Shown: positions 22,886 through 35,325 of the stretch, piece by piece | How positions within the stretch are numbered: the stretch's first letter is position 1 | Layout: each line of letters starts with the position of its first letter | NCBI RefSeq assembly: GCF_040939455.1 | Contig: NC_134116.1 | Location: 73,053,900-73,117,899, forward strand | Length of the DNA stretch: 64,000 nt | Reading direction: 5' to 3' | From: Microcebus murinus | Lineage: Eukaryota; Chordata; Mammalia; Primates; Cheirogaleidae | Notes under the pieces: model-generated | The model's input: the letters and a program-made list of their open reading frames with translations, nothing else | The model's database searches: none | Told to the model about the DNA's origin: nothing | Program-made: the position numbers and the translations under genes

Positions 22886-25800
22886 TTAGTTCCAGTTTAA
22901 TAGTGAGTACATGTGGTGTTTGTTTTTCCATTCTTGTGATACTTCACTTAGAAGGATGGTCTCCAGTTCCATCCAGGTTGTTACCAAAGGTATTAGTTCA
23001 CCATTTTTTAATGGCTGAGTAATACTCCATGGTGTACCTATACCACATTTTATTAATCCACTTATGTATTGATGGGCACCTGGGCTGTTTCCACATCTTT
23101 GTAATTTTGAATTGTGCTGCTATAAACATCTGACTGCAAGTGTCTTTTTTATAAAATGTCCTTTGGATAAATACCTAGTAGTGGGATTGCTCAATCAAAT
23201 GGTAGATCTACTTTTAGTTCTTTGAGGTATCTCCATACTGCTTTCCATAGAGGTTGCACTGGTTTGAAGTCCCACCAACAGTGTATAAAGTGTTCCTTTT
23301 CTCCACATCCACTCCAGCATCTGTTGTTTTGGGATTTTTGGATAAAAGTCATTCTCACTGGAGTTAGGGGATATTTCATTGTGGTTTTGATTTGCATTTC
23401 CCTGATGATTAGCGACATTGAGCATTTTTTTCATATGTTTATTGGCCATTAGTCTATCTTCTTTTGAAAAGCTTCCGTTCATGTCTTGTGCCCATTTTTT
23501 AAGGTTTGTTTTTTTTCTTGCTGATTTGCTTATGTTCTTTGTAAATTCTGGTTATCAGCCCCTTATCAGATACATAGCATGCATATATTTTCTCCCATTC
23601 TGTAGGCTGTCTGTTTGCACTATTGATTGTTTCCTTGGCTATGCAGAAGCCTTTTCATTTAATTAGGTTGCATTTGTTAATTTTTGTTGTTGCTGTGATT
23701 GCCTTTGGGGTCTTCTTCATAAATTCTTTGCCTAGGCTAATATCTATAAGAGTTTTTCCAACCTCCTCTTCTAGAATTATTATAGTTTCATGACTTAGGT
23801 TTAAGTCTGTTATCCATCATGAATTAATTTTTGTGAGTGGTGAGAGGTGTGGATCCTCTTTTAATCGTTTACATGTGGCTATCTAATTTTCCCATCCCTA
23901 TTGAATAGGGATTCTTTTCCCCAGTGTATGTTTTTGTCTGCTTTGTCAAAGATCAAATGGCAATATGAGGATGGTTTTATATCTGGGTTCTTGTTCTCTG
24001 TTCTGATCCATTGGTCTATGTCTCTGTTCTTGTGCAAGTACCATGGTTACTTGCACTTGGTTACTTGCACTTGGTTACTATAGCCTTGAAGTATAGCTTG
24101 AAGCCTGGTAAGGAGTTGACTCCCGATTTGTTCTTTTTGTTTAAGGTTGCTTTGGCTATTCGAGGTATTTCCTTGTTTCATATGAAACACAGAATTATTT
24201 TTTCTAGATCTGCAAAAAATGATGATGGGACTGCATTGAATCTGTAAATCACTTTGGGTAGTATGGACTTTTTATAATCTTGATTCTGCCAATCCATGAG
24301 CATGATATATTTTTTCCATTTGTTTACATTCTCTGTGATTTCCTTCTTCAGAATTTTGTAGTCCTTTGGTAGAGGTCTTTTATCTCCTTGGTTAAATATA
24401 TACCTAGGTATTTTATTGTCTTTGTTACTATTGTGAAAGATATTGAGCTTTTGATTTGGTTATCAGCTTGATTGTTGTTGGCATATTGGAATGCTACTGA
24501 TTTTTGTGCATTGATTTTCTAACCTGAGACTTTGCTGAATTTATTATCAATTCCAGGAGTCTCTTGGCAGAATCTTTGTGGTTTTCTAGATATAAAATTA
24601 GATATTTTGAACTCTTCTTTCCCCATTTGGATACCCTTGATTTCCTTTTATTGCCTGATTTCTCTGGCTAGGACTTTCAGCACTATGTTCAACAGTAATG
24701 GTGACAGTGGACAACCTTGTCTAGTTCCACTTCTAAGCAGCAATGCTTTCAATTTTCCCCTGTTCACTATGATGTTGGCTGCGATTTTGTCATATATGGC
24801 TTTTATAATATTGAGGTGTGTTCCACCTATGCCTAGTTTGTTAAAGAGTTCTTATCATAAAAGGGCGCAGAATTTTGTCAAATCCTTTTTCTGTGTCTAT
24901 TGAGAGGATCATATGGTCTTTGTTTTTGCTTCTATTTATGTGGTGAATCACATTTATAGATTTGTATATATTGAACCATTCTTGCATTTTTGAGAGGAAG
25001 TGCACATGATTGTGGTGGATTATTTTTTTGATGTGCAGCTGAATTTGGTTTGCTAGGCTTTTATTGAGAATTTTTGCATCTATATTCATAAAGGATATTG
25101 GTCTGTAGTTTTCTTTTTTTGTTGTATCCTTTCCTGGCTTTGGTATCAAGGTGATATTGGCTTCATAGAACAAGTTGGGGAGGATTCCTTCCTTCCCTAT
25201 GTTATGAAATAATTTATTCAGTATAGGTACCAGTTCTTCTTTGTAGGTCTGATAAAATTTAGCTGTGAAACCATCTGGTCTGGGACTTCTTTTTGTTTGG
25301 AGTCTTTTTTACTGCTGCTTTGATTTTGTTACTTGATATTGGTCTCTTCAGGAGTTCTATTTCTTCCTGATTGATCCTAGGAAGGTTGTGTGTTTTATAA
25401 GAATTTGTCTATTTCCTCAATATTTTCAAATTTATGTGCTTAGACATTTTTATAGTATTCAGAGATGATATTTATTTTGTATTTCTGTGGTGTCAGTTGT
25501 AATTTCTCCTTTTTCATTTCTGATTGAGCTTATTAGGGTCCTTTCTTTTCTGTTGCTGGTTAATGTAATGAGAGGCCTGTTAATTTTGTTTATCTTTTCA
25601 AAGAACCAACTTTTTGTTTCATTAATCTTCTGTATAATTTTTTTATTATTGATTTCATTTAGTTCTGTTCTGATCTTAGTTATTTCTTTTCTTCTGCTGG
25701 GGTTAGGATTGGTTTGCTCTTCCTTTTCTAATTCCTTTAAATGATTCATTAGAGTGTTGATTTGTGACCGTTCTGTCTGTTGGATATAAGCATTTAAAGC

Positions 25801-26683
25801 TATAAATTTTCCTCTTATGACTGCTTTTGCTGAATACCACAGATTTTGATAACTTGTGTCCCCTTTGTAATTTAAAGAATCTTTTGATTTCCATCTTAAT
25901 TTTCGCCTTTACCCAATAATCATTGAGCTGTAGGTTGTTTAGTTTCTATGACTTTGTACAGAGTTGAGTGTTTCTGAGGAAACTGATTTCTAATTTTATT
26001 CCACTGTGGTCTGAGAAGATACATGGTATAATTTCTATTTTTTAAAATTTGTTGAGATGTGTTTTGTGGCCAAGGATGTGATTAATCTTAGAGAATGTTC
26101 CATGAGCTGATGAGAAGAACATATTTGGTGGTTTGGGGGTAGAATGTTCTCTAAATGTCTGTTAGGCTCTAGAGTTCTGATCAAGTCCATCATTTGTTTG
26201 CTTATTTTCTGCTTGGAGGATCTGTCCCATTCTGTCAGTGAGGTGTCAAAGTCCCTGGCTATTACAACGCTGCTGTTTATCATGTTGCTTAGATCAAGTG
26301 GGATTTGCTTTATGAATCTGGGTGCACCTGTTTTAGGTGCATACATATTTAGGATTGTTACATCTTCTCATTTGAAATATTCTTTTCACCATTATATAAT
26401 GACCATCTTTGTCTTTCTTTACTTTTGCTGATTTGAAATCTATGTTATCTGATATAAGAATGGCTGCCCTAGCTTTCTTTTGGCTTCCATTTGTATGCAA
26501 TATTGTTTTCCATACCTTTACCTTGAGTCTGAATGAGTTCTTGTGGGTTAGATGTGTTTCCTAGAGACAGCAGATACTTCTATTTTATTTTTCTATACAT
26601 TCAGCAGCTAGTCTATGTCTCTTGAGTGGGGAGTTCAAGCCATAACACTTATTGAAAGAATTGATACCTGGATTTCTGTTCAT
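22886..26683 (-). pseudogene. L1 ORF2 (endonuclease/reverse transcriptase) pseudogene
   Basis: Deduced start near 26683 and stop at 22886-22888 give about 3.8 kb, the usual ORF2 size. Visible parts in order: endonuclease end near 26035-26346 (contains YAPKTGAPRFIKQ); linker at 25459-25749 ([18 protein letters not shown]); RT core at 24841-25173 ([20 protein letters not shown], then [17 protein letters not shown]); and the cysteine-rich C-terminus at 23191-23418 ([18 protein letters not shown]). The catalytic FADD box, expected near 24590-24605, is missing: the text passes from the KEE..IS side directly to the following residues, suggesting a small deletion. No frame longer than about 110 codons survives. 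Confidence 0.9.
24047..24074 (-). repeat. 14-bp tandem duplication within the L1
   Basis: ttacttgcacttgg is repeated at 24047-24060 and 24061-24074, followed by a third partial 'ttac'. It replaces the single tract expected in ORF2 and is a post-insertion slippage event. Confidence 0.8.
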
Positions 26684-26784
26684 CCTGTTAAGTAAAACTT
26701 TATTGCTTTAACTTCTTGAGCCATTGCCATATCTAGGCTTTGACCTTTAGCTTTTGGATGATTTTACACTGGTGGTTGTCTATT

Positions 26785-27755
26785 GTTCTGATCCGTGTAT
26801 AATGGAATTCTGAGTACTTCCTGTAGGGCAGGTCTGGTCTTGACAAATTCCCTCAGTGTTTGCTTGTCTGAAAAAGTCTTTATTTCTATTTCATATAAGA
26901 AATTTAGTTTTGCAGGATACGAAATTCTGGGCTGGCCATTATTCTGTTTGAGAAGACTGAGAATGGGACCCCAATCCTTCCGGCTTGTAAGGTCTCAGAT
27001 GAGAAGTCCGCAGTTAGTCTGATGGGTTTTCCTTTGTAAGTTACCTGATGCTTTCACCTTACAGCTTGTGAGAGTGCCTCTTTTGTGTTTATTTTGACTA
27101 GACTGATGACTATGTGCTGTGGTGATTGCCTCTTTGCGATCAATCTCCCAGGGGTCCTTTGAGGATCTCTAGATTTCTAGCAAGGCCAGAGAAATTTTCC
27201 TCAATTACTCCCTCAAATAGGTTTTTCAACCCTTGTGTATTTTCTTCTTTCCCTCAGGGTTACTTACGATTCTTAGTTAGGCCTCTTTACATAATGCCAT
27301 ATATCTTATTTTTGTTTGTTCCTCTTATTTCTCAGTTCTTTCTCTTTGACTGACTTGTTTAACTCAGAGGTGTTGTTTTCAAGCTCTGAGATTCTTTCTT
27401 CTGCCTGACCTAGCCTATTCTTAAGGATTTCCGCTTTTTGGTATTTCCTTGAATGAATGTTTTGTTTCCAGAAGTTCTGTTTGTTTTTTAATAATTTCAT
27501 TTCCTTCATAAATTTTTCATTCATTTTCTGAATTGTTTCTGAGGTTTCTTTGTGTTGGGTTGTTTCTATATTCTCTTATATTAATATTTCATTAAGCTTC
27601 CTTACAATCCATATTCAGAATTCTTCATTTGTAATTTCAATCTATTTTTTTTTTAGTTGGCATTCATTGGTAAGGAGTTATTGTTTTCTTTTATAGGTGT
27701 TCTTTTGCTCTGATTTTTCATGTTTCTGGAGTTCTTTCACTGTTTCCTTCTCATC
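26785..27755 (-). pseudogene. L1 ORF1 (RNA-binding chaperone) pseudogene
   Basis: The coiled-coil segment is readable at 27306-27524 (LGQAEERISELENN, then KEKELRNKRNKQK). It is followed by the 'NLFEGVIEENFSGLARNLEI' block near 27150-27230, and by the C-terminal 'SSETLQAGR' and 'EFVKTRPALQE'-like region near 26820-27010 in shifted frames. The N-terminal part near 27530-27755 is full of stops. ORF1 normally forms trimers that bind L1 RNA; this copy cannot. Confidence 0.8.
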
Positions 27756-27759
27756 TGGC

Positions 27760-29757
27760 CTCTCGGTCAAGACCTGGGAGTGCTAGGCATGGCTTATGGG
27801 CCTGTATCCTGGTCCCCAAAGATCAATCCTTGAGCATACTGGGGAGAGAATCATGGTCCTAAGTTGCCTATAGGGTGTTCTAGCAGGTTAGATGTACCTC
27901 TTGGGTTACCTCTGACCTGCTGTCTTCACCTCTTCCCAACTGTGTAGTGAGTTAGGTCTCCAGTTTAATCTCAGTGATGGTGGGTGGTACTTGTATGAAT
28001 AAGCCACTTCCTGTTTCCTTGAGTTGGAAGGTGCTATGCTTAGCTATGGGGTTGTTCTCCATGTCATTTCATTGATTGATGTTTGCATGGAAAAGCCAGC
28101 TGCTGAGATGGTCTTCTGTGCTGGTGGTAAGCTGTGGTCCCCAAGGTGGGGCATACAAATGCCCTAAGCTTTAGAATCGACCCTGTAGCTCCCAAGGATG
28201 TACGTAATCTCTACTCCTCCTGAGATGGGGGAGGAGTAAGACAAATCATGGCTGGATTGTGAGAGACAGAGAGGCTTTGCAAGGTCTCAGCTGGTCTCAA
28301 AGGTTGCTTATCCAGACACTAGGGGAGCCACTGGTATGAAGTTCAGGGCACTCTCTCAAGCCGGGTAGGTTGTTCCCAAGAATGGGAGGGGTGCCTAATC
28401 TCTTGAGAGCTAAGGCTTTGGGACAGGCTCTTTCTGTTTTTGTCCATTAGTACAGTTTCTCTGTGGGGTAGTGTGGGTACCCTCCCTATTCATTCTCTGT
28501 AACTCCAAAGCACTCTTCTATCTGATCAATTCATGTATGTTCCCTCACAGCCCGAGACTGGCTCTCAAACTACTCCTCAGTCTGTGTGTCTGACCCACTA
28601 GCATACATCTCTGTGGGACACTGGCAGATGAGGGGATCCCCAATTGTGCCTGCCTGTTCCACCACAAGACCCCAAGAGGAAAGAATCCTCTCCTCCTGGG
28701 AGAACCGCTCATGAGTTTCTTACATCAGGCTGCACTCCCTATTGTAATGAGTGGGAGAAGGAGCCACAGCTCCCATTCAGCAAGCATGCCTGAGGCCTCA
28801 GTTGTCATGGGAACCAGAGGCTATGCTACTTCACTCTCAGTGCTGCACCACTATCCAATACAGCGGTTCTCTAGTGGGGTTGGGGGATGGGCATGCTCAC
28901 AGATCTCTGTTCCTCAGTGCCCTTTCACACTCTCCCATTGGGTATGTCCACGAGGGCTTCCTTGCCATCTGAGTCCAGGACTGAGATGTCTCCCCTATGT
29001 CTTCTTGCACCACTATCATGTTTGGGGGGCACTAGTTCTGGCCTGCCCATCTAAGCCACTAGCATGTGGTCCTGCAAAAAGCCTGAGGGCAGGAAGTTCT
29101 AGAACTGTAAAGGCCCTGCTCTCAGTGGTGAGCTCAGCCAGGAACACACACCCGCCATGGAGACGCAGCCATTCCTGTGCTGATCAATTCAGAGTATTCT
29201 CATCGTTGCAACGGGTGGAGAGCGGCTGTGGCTAACCAGTTAGCTGGAGAGCTAAAATTACTCTAATGCTGTGATGGGGGGGAGGGGCAGAGGAGGAAGT
29301 GTCTAGGTGTGAGAAAGCTGGCACTACGATCTCTCATGGCACCCTCCTGTGGAATGTCCCTTTTGAACACCTGAACTCCTGTGGATGGCTGGTTTACCTC
29401 ACTATTCCTATTTAGCTGCCGTGCCTGGGCTCGTGGCGCTGGAAGCTCCTCCAAAATGTTTTATGTCCTGATGCTCACTGCAGGTACCTACGTGGGGGAA
29501 GGGAACCCCCCCTTACCCCTTCACGGGGCTCTGTGCCTCTCTGGGTTTGGACCATGCCACTGTCTTCTCTTCTCTATCTTCTTCTTTCTCAGCTTTGCAG
29601 TTCTTCTCAGTTGGGTCCCCAGACATCCATGCTGTCTATTCCTATGATCCACACCTGAGCTGCAACTGCTTTCTGCTTTCCTCAATCCAAGATTCCACCT
29701 TCCAGATGGGATGATATGAAAAGCAGTGTCTCTAGTTGGCCATCTTGGCTCTGTCCC
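27760..29757 (-). other. L1 5' UTR (former internal promoter)
   Basis: About 2 kb of GC-richer sequence between ORF1 and the 5' end. The outermost bases carry gccaagatggcc, the YY1-type motif typical of L1 starts, at about 29738-29750. Open frames on both strands here (up to 174 codons at 28711-29235) follow base composition and are not genes. The length is longer than the human L1 5' UTR (about 0.9 kb) and appears lineage-specific. Confidence 0.7.
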
Positions 29758-30345
29758 CCAACAATTGTCTTGTTGGAAAATCTCCACATTTCCAAGCCAG
29801 GGAAATTTCTATTTTGCATAGCCATTGAGTTGGGTTGCTGGTGGTAGCTTACTTTCTGCCCTCTGAACACAAGAAGACATATAGGCTGTCAAACATACTT
29901 TCCCTATGAGATAGCCTTGTCATAAGTTGTGGGTGTTATCATTGTTTTTGTAACAATTTAAATTTCCCCCTGGCAGCCACATTCCTAAGTGCCTAATCTA
30001 GTACTTTCCAAACAGCAGTAATACATCTGTTCTCCATTTCCAGTGGTGAGAGAGGGGAGCAACATTTCCAGCCACCTTAATTGATATTCATGTAGAGCTG
30101 CCAAATTTGAGAGCAGCACAATAAAGAGATGAAAATTCAGTTTGTGAAGGAGAAATGAAAGTTAGTTAATAGACTTGTTCTTAGAGGAAATAATTAAAAA
30201 TCTGATACCTGGCTAAGAAATTAATCAGAAGACTTTCCAATGTCTTTATTTTCCAGATGCAGAGCCATTTCTTTCTTTCTTTCTTTTTTTAAATCACACT
30301 TCTTTTAAAAGCTTACTCTAAAAGAAGCTTTTACTTTTTAAAATA
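29758..30345. other. Unassigned sequence
   Basis: Flank of the L1 5' end, no recognised element; includes a (TTTC)n patch near 30268-30287. Confidence 0.5.
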
Positions 30346-30349
30346 TAGA

Positions 30350-30595
30350 AGATTTCAACAACAAAAATAATAATACCTTACATTTATAGATACCTTACAT
30401 TTTAAAATTTATAAAATATGTTCACACACATGGTTTCATTGAACACTCAAAACTACTTTGTGAGGTGGCTGTGAGACCACTAAGGCCCCAAGAGTCTGAG
30501 GATATGTCAGAGGTCACACCATGAGCAAGACTGAGTGCTGGAATTCAATGTCAGACCTTCTGACTCTGACTCTACTGTTTTTTTCCAGCATGGCA
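30350..30595 (-). repeat. MIR SINE (antisense)
   Basis: 'taccttacattttaaaattt', 'tttcattgaacactcaaaac', 'gtcagaggtcacaccatgag' and 'ttctgactctgactctactg' follow MIR in reverse. Ancient. Confidence 0.6.
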
Positions 30596-30699
30596 TAGCT
30601 CTGTAGCATCAAGATGAACTGTGCAAAAAGTTTCATGCTTGGTTTATTTCATTTCATGCTAGTTGTTTGACAAAGTGGTAATCAGGGCTTTGAGGTTTT

Positions 30700-30835
30700 G
30701 AGATACAGCCTTCTCCTGGTTGTGATTATGTGAGGTCACCTCTCTTTCTGCTTCACTGTCTTCATCTGTAAAGTGAAGCACTTGGACTAAAGACTCTAAG
30801 CTCACAGAATTCTGAAATTGTATTAAATGGATCAT
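30700..30835 (+). repeat. MIR fragment (sense)
   Basis: 'tgtcttcatctgtaaagtga' and 'cacagaattctgaaattgta' fit the MIR core and 3' part in sense orientation. Confidence 0.55.
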
Positions 30836-31152
30836 AGTGTTGACTAGAATATTCTATTTGCCTGCTAGGCTTGTTCTACATATTATATTTCTCCATGTGT
30901 TTTGGGGACACAGTAATTTCAATGCACATAGGAATTTCAATGCACTCTAGTTGAGCTTTAAAGTGAAAGTTTATTAAATTATTAACTTGGATGTTCTTTG
31001 GGAAATTATAAACATCTTTGAGTTTATCCAGTGTTTTCCACTAGACCATCAGCTTCTGAAAAACATTATTTTCTCTGTAATTCCCTATTCAGTTATCAAG
31101 TATCAATTAAGTATTTAATGTATATCTAGGAACCTAGAGACAATTATAAAAA
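30836..31152. other. Unassigned sequence
   Basis: Includes a near-duplicate 'aatttcaatgcac' pair at about 30916-30945. Nothing else recognised. Confidence 0.4.
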
Positions 31153-31476
31153 CACAATTCAGGTGGGGCGTGGTGGCTCATGCCCGTAATCCTAGCATTC
31201 TGGGAGGTCGAGGCGGGGGGATTGCTTGAGGTCAGGAGTTCGAGACCAGAGTGAGCAAGAGCAAGACTCTGTCTCTACAAAAAAAAATATAGAAAAGTTA
31301 GCGGGGTGTGGTGGCGTGCACCTGTCATCTCAGCTACTCAGGAGGCTGAGGCAAGAGGATCACTTGAGCCCAGGTGTTTGAAGTTGCAGTGAGCTATGAA
31401 GCCACTGCCCTCTAGCACAGGGTGACAGAGCGAGACCATTTCCAAAAAAAAGAAGAAAAGACCAAACCACAATTCA
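31153..31476 (+). mobile_element. Old Alu SINE, sense
   Basis: The Alu body from 31162 (ggtggggcgtggtggctcat) ends in an A-rich tail near 31444-31460. The linker is a plain A-rich type ('acaaaaaaaaatatagaaaa') without the lemur block, so this is an earlier Alu generation. The direct repeat cacaattca at 31153-31161 and 31468-31476 marks the target site. Confidence 0.9.
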
Positions 31477-31479
31477 AAT

Positions 31480-33160
31480 TTGGTTCATGAAGAGTTTATA
31501 AAAAATAAAATTATTCTTTTAATTAATTTATTATAAAGAATAACATTATTCTTTATATAACTAACCAAGATGGAATGACTAAAAATCAATGAAAAGCTGA
31601 ATTGGTGTAACAAGCTGTAAGGATTATGCAGGCATTTAGTTAAAGTGTAAATTAAACAAATGTTTGGTCTACTCATGCTTACCACTGTGACGAGAAAGAT
31701 GGAAAAGAAAAAGGACTCTCCTGTGGCTGCCTCTTTTTCAATTTTCCTAATTACAATAGTGTGAACTGGTGATTTTCCAACCATTTCATCTGTATGAATT
31801 TCCAAAATAATATAGGGAATTTCTCAAGGGAAAGGGTCGTTTTCTTTTGTGAATAATAAACTGAAAGCAATGGATCTGATTTTTCCAAGTAGCTTAAGGA
31901 AAAATCGTTCTTAATTTAGAATGAAACACAAGGTCAAGTGAGATTTCTTCTTAAGAATGCTGAGAACAGCCTTTCTAAATGCTTTTAGACAGAGGAAGCC
32001 TGAAGACTCTGGTGAGGGAGGGACGCTGGTTGGGGTGACATTCAGGGGAGAGATGCATTAGTTTAATGGTCTGTTCTCTCTCTATTTGTGGTTCTCACCA
32101 GTCAAACAAACATTTCTGGAAGCCCAACCACAGGCAGACACTGGAGTGGGCGAGGTGAGGATGACGGAGATGAAACACCATGAGCTGAGAATACCATGCA
32201 TCCCACTTCCGGTTTCCACCAGGCTAACAAGTTTGGCTGAGGCTTTCCTGGGGTCACATGGGCCCCAGGACCAGCACACACTGGGCACAGTCTGTCCCGT
32301 GGAGTGGAGCTTTCTTCGTGGAGCACTCACAGGTTCTAAAATAATGATTGTGGCTTTGTTTGCATTATATGGTACCAAATTTTTCTTACAGGCCACTCGA
32401 TAATGCCTATTTTAGGAAATAAAGTTTTATCTACTTATGCCACTGTGAATCTCCCCAATATGTAATCATCAGCAAATATACCCCAGTTACTTAATAAGAC
32501 ATGCTTGGAAGAAAAGCCTTTGAAAGCCACTTTGGATTTGAGACTTCCTTATACCAGAAAACAAGAAAAATATCAAGAGAGGAACAATAATGTAATTAAG
32601 CGATAGATCTACAGAAATCAAACTTTTTAAGAATAGACATAATAATAATTACTACAATAGTCAGAACTGTTTTGAGTCTGGATCTAGTTTAAAGTTAAAG
32701 GAGATTAGAAGTCTATAGCCCACAGCAGCCAAATGGGGTGGGGGTATGGGATGCAGCTTTATGAATCAAAGGAAAATACCAAACCCCAGGCCTTGGGAGG
32801 TTCCACGGCTGCTCTAGGGGTCCCAGTCACTGGAACTAGACTCTCAGATGCTGCATTCTGACTACATTCTTGCCCCTGTAGATAGGTTTTGTCATGTAGA
32901 TGAGAACCCATAGGACCACATGCTAACAAAGAGAAAATGTCTCTTTCCCCAGCTTCAGTTTGCAAATTCCCCAAGGGAAGACTTGGTTTGGTCTAATTTG
33001 AGTTAGAAGCTTAGCCCTGAATGAATGACTATGGCGCAGGAAGAATATGATGTGATTGGGGGGCAGGCTATCTCTCCCTCCCACTGGAGCCATATGACCT
33101 GAAGACTTTGAGAGAAAGGTGAGTGACAATGTGGGAAGATAAAACAGGAACTAACCACTA
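31480..33160. other. Unassigned sequence
   Basis: No recognised transposon. A GC-richer patch at 32085-32400 is open on both strands (about 105 codons each) but has no identifiable domain, no splice context I can defend and no upstream promoter. It is left as non-coding. Confidence 0.45.
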
Positions 33161-33164
33161 CAGA

Positions 33165-33390
33165 TATCATTTATGAGGTTCTATGAGGGCCCAGCTGCTT
33201 TACATGTATAGTTATGGTTAATTATTACAACCACCATGTAATACAGGTTTTATTATACACAGTTCATAGATTACAGAAGGTTTAACTAGCTTTCCCAGTG
33301 TTATACAACTAGATAAATGTGTGGCTGAAATTTTGGACCCAGATTGATCTGATTGAGCCCAAGTTCATTCTTTCCATGAAGTCATGCTGA
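33165..33390 (-). repeat. MIR SINE (antisense)
   Basis: 'gctgctttacatgtatagtt', 'ttacagaaggtttaactagc', 'cagtgttatacaactagata' and 'gacccagattgatctgattg' follow MIR in reverse order. Confidence 0.65.
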
Positions 33391-34233
33391 TTTTTTTTTT
33401 TAAAGGCTGTAATGTTGACTTCATCTAGATTTAGCAAGGATAGAATATATGTGGCATATATATTTACACTCCCAACTTCTGTTCCCATGCAGACATTATA
33501 AATTGATCACAGACCCAGAATTCTCAGCACAGCACTTCAATCACAAGAGATTGGCACATGAATTGAAACCTGCAAGCACAGCTTAAACACAGTCTGTATT
33601 GTCTTTGTGGTGCATCTTTAACTACTAACCCAAACCTAGTTATCCTCCTGCAATTTTTGAGCATTATACCACTTAATGTTTGAGGCAGAAACAGAGGACC
33701 AATTAATGCTCTTTACTAGAATGTGCAAAACTACAGGCAATGACCATTCTTTATTTTGAAAAGCACATAACTATGCACCTTTGATACTGCTTACTCACAT
33801 TTAGAATTTAACTAATGTGCCTGAATAAAAAAAAAACCAGTTATGGAATTTTAAAAGAGACTTGGTGCATAAACTAGGCCAATAATTTACTTCAAGGATG
33901 ATGTTTTGCTTGATTTCTCTTATCCAGTGAGCCAGAAGGAGTTATTCATTAGAGAAAGTATGAAACTAACATATGGTTAAGGCAGAAAGGTAAGAATGGA
34001 ATTAAGAAAGAATAGTAAAGGGATAAGAATACCACCATGTAAGGAAAGGCACCCTTTCAAGCTTTAATGATATATAAGAAGTGAGAAAAGTGAAGAAGAA
34101 TTGGCAATTTTATTTGAGCACAAAGCCTAAAAAAAAAGAAAGCCTAAAGCTACTAAACCAATAGAGAATATTAAGATTTTACAATACCACCTGAACCAAG
34201 ATTAGTATTATTTTCCTTATATGAACTTGGGTA
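33391..34233. other. Unassigned AT-rich sequence
   Basis: Nothing recognised beyond short A and T tracts. Confidence 0.5.
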
Positions 34234-34453
34234 TATTTAACCATAAATGTAAATTCTGTGCGACATGACCAGGGTTTAAAAATAAAGCAGGAAAAACTAA
34301 GGAAATAGGCAAAAATAAATGTAACAAAATCAGGACTTGGGCCTGATGGATATATTTATTTAACCATAAATATAAATTCTGTGCCACATGACCAGGTTTT
34401 AAAATAAATCAGGAAAAACTGAGGAAATAGGTAAAAATAAATGTAACAAAATC
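34234..34453 (+). repeat. Direct tandem duplication, about 98-bp copies, 123-bp period
   Basis: Copy 1 (34234-34331) and copy 2 (34357-34453) both begin tatttaaccataaat and end ataaatgtaacaaaatc. They differ by a handful of substitutions and one or two 1-bp indels. The 25-bp spacer occurs only once. Non-coding AT-rich unit. Confidence 0.9.
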
Positions 34454-35090
34454 TGCCTACCACTTTTTTTGGTCTACTTTGCTCTATTTTTAATGGAAAC
34501 CTACTTTGCTGCCAAAATCATGTTTCTGTTTGATATAGATCAATTTTTATATTCTCCCAGAGTTGTAATGTGAAGTGCAATAAGGAGGTGGGAAGTAAAT
34601 TTGAGAAATATATTAATAATTTTTACAAGTAAACCAGAATCCATATTTTTCATGAAAATCTTTGCAATACGAATGTATGAGCACCACCTAGGGTAATAAA
34701 GACCCATTCAACGTATTTATAATTTTATCATGAATTACTTCCTCCGAATAATTCAAACAATGTATTTGTTTCTAGAAGGATGTAAGTAAGCTTCATTTAT
34801 TTGACACTTTTTGCTAACAAAAAAATTTCAGACTCGCCAGGACGGGCTTCTTGGTGGTTCATCCTCTTGCTCCCTTCCTTTTCTGGACCGCTCGCACCTG
34901 CTGTGCTTCCAATTCTCCCCCTCCAACGTCATCACCACATCCTCACTCATAACTCCCCAGCTGAAATGCATCCACTCTTGGCGACACAGTTTTGGAAGAG
35001 AATGGCATAATCCCAAGACTTTCAGAAACCAGATACCAAAAGAGGAAGGAAAAAGAAGATGTGATTGTGAATAAAGAGCCAGAGGGCAGC
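34454..35090. other. Unassigned sequence
   Basis: Overlapping short frames around 34800-35220 on both strands partly belong to the next LTR fragment. No domain seen. Confidence 0.45.
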
Positions 35091-35094
35091 AGCA

Positions 35095-35325
35095 GAGGGA
35101 CCTGGGCTGGCTTGGAGATGCAAGAAGAGGCCAAGAAAAGTGAGCAGCCTCTAGAAGCTGGAAGCAGCAAGAAAACAGATTCTCCCCTGGTGTCTCCAGA
35201 AAAGAATCCTGGATCTTAGCTCAGTGAGCTCTGTGTTAGACTTCTACTCTAGAACTGTAAGACAATGTGTGTTCTTTCAAGCCACTAAGATTGTGGTTCT
35301 TTGTACAGCAGGAGTAGGGATGAAT
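35095..35325 (+). mobile_element. MaLR (MLT1-type) LTR 3' fragment
   Basis: 'gcctctagaagctggaagca', 'agaaaacagattctcccctg', 'tctagaactgtaagacaatg' and 'caagccactaagattgtggt' are the standard 3' half of MLT1-class LTRs. Only a solo, truncated LTR is seen, with no retroviral coding sequence attached. Confidence 0.7.

Larger units (their letters stand above)
22660..29757 (-). mobile_element. Near-full-length L1, antisense, inactive (about 7.1 kb)
   Basis: All four L1 sections are present on the minus strand: a 5' UTR starting 'gggggacagagccaagatgg' at 29757 (like the gaggagccaagatgg start of primate L1s), ORF1, ORF2, and a 3' UTR ending in an (AAAT)-rich tail near 22660-22690. Stops and frameshifts break both ORFs. 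A clear target duplication is not visible: only a weak 'aattgt' match lies at the two ends. Length and completeness imply it arrived as a full-length copy that has since decayed. Confidence 0.9.

Noticed and set aside
28711..29235. 174-codon open frame on the plus strand
   Set aside because: It is antisense to the GC-richer 5' UTR of the L1 and follows base composition.
32086..32403. Frames of about 105 codons open on both strands
   Set aside because: Mirror-image openness reflects low stop density; no domain or promoter.
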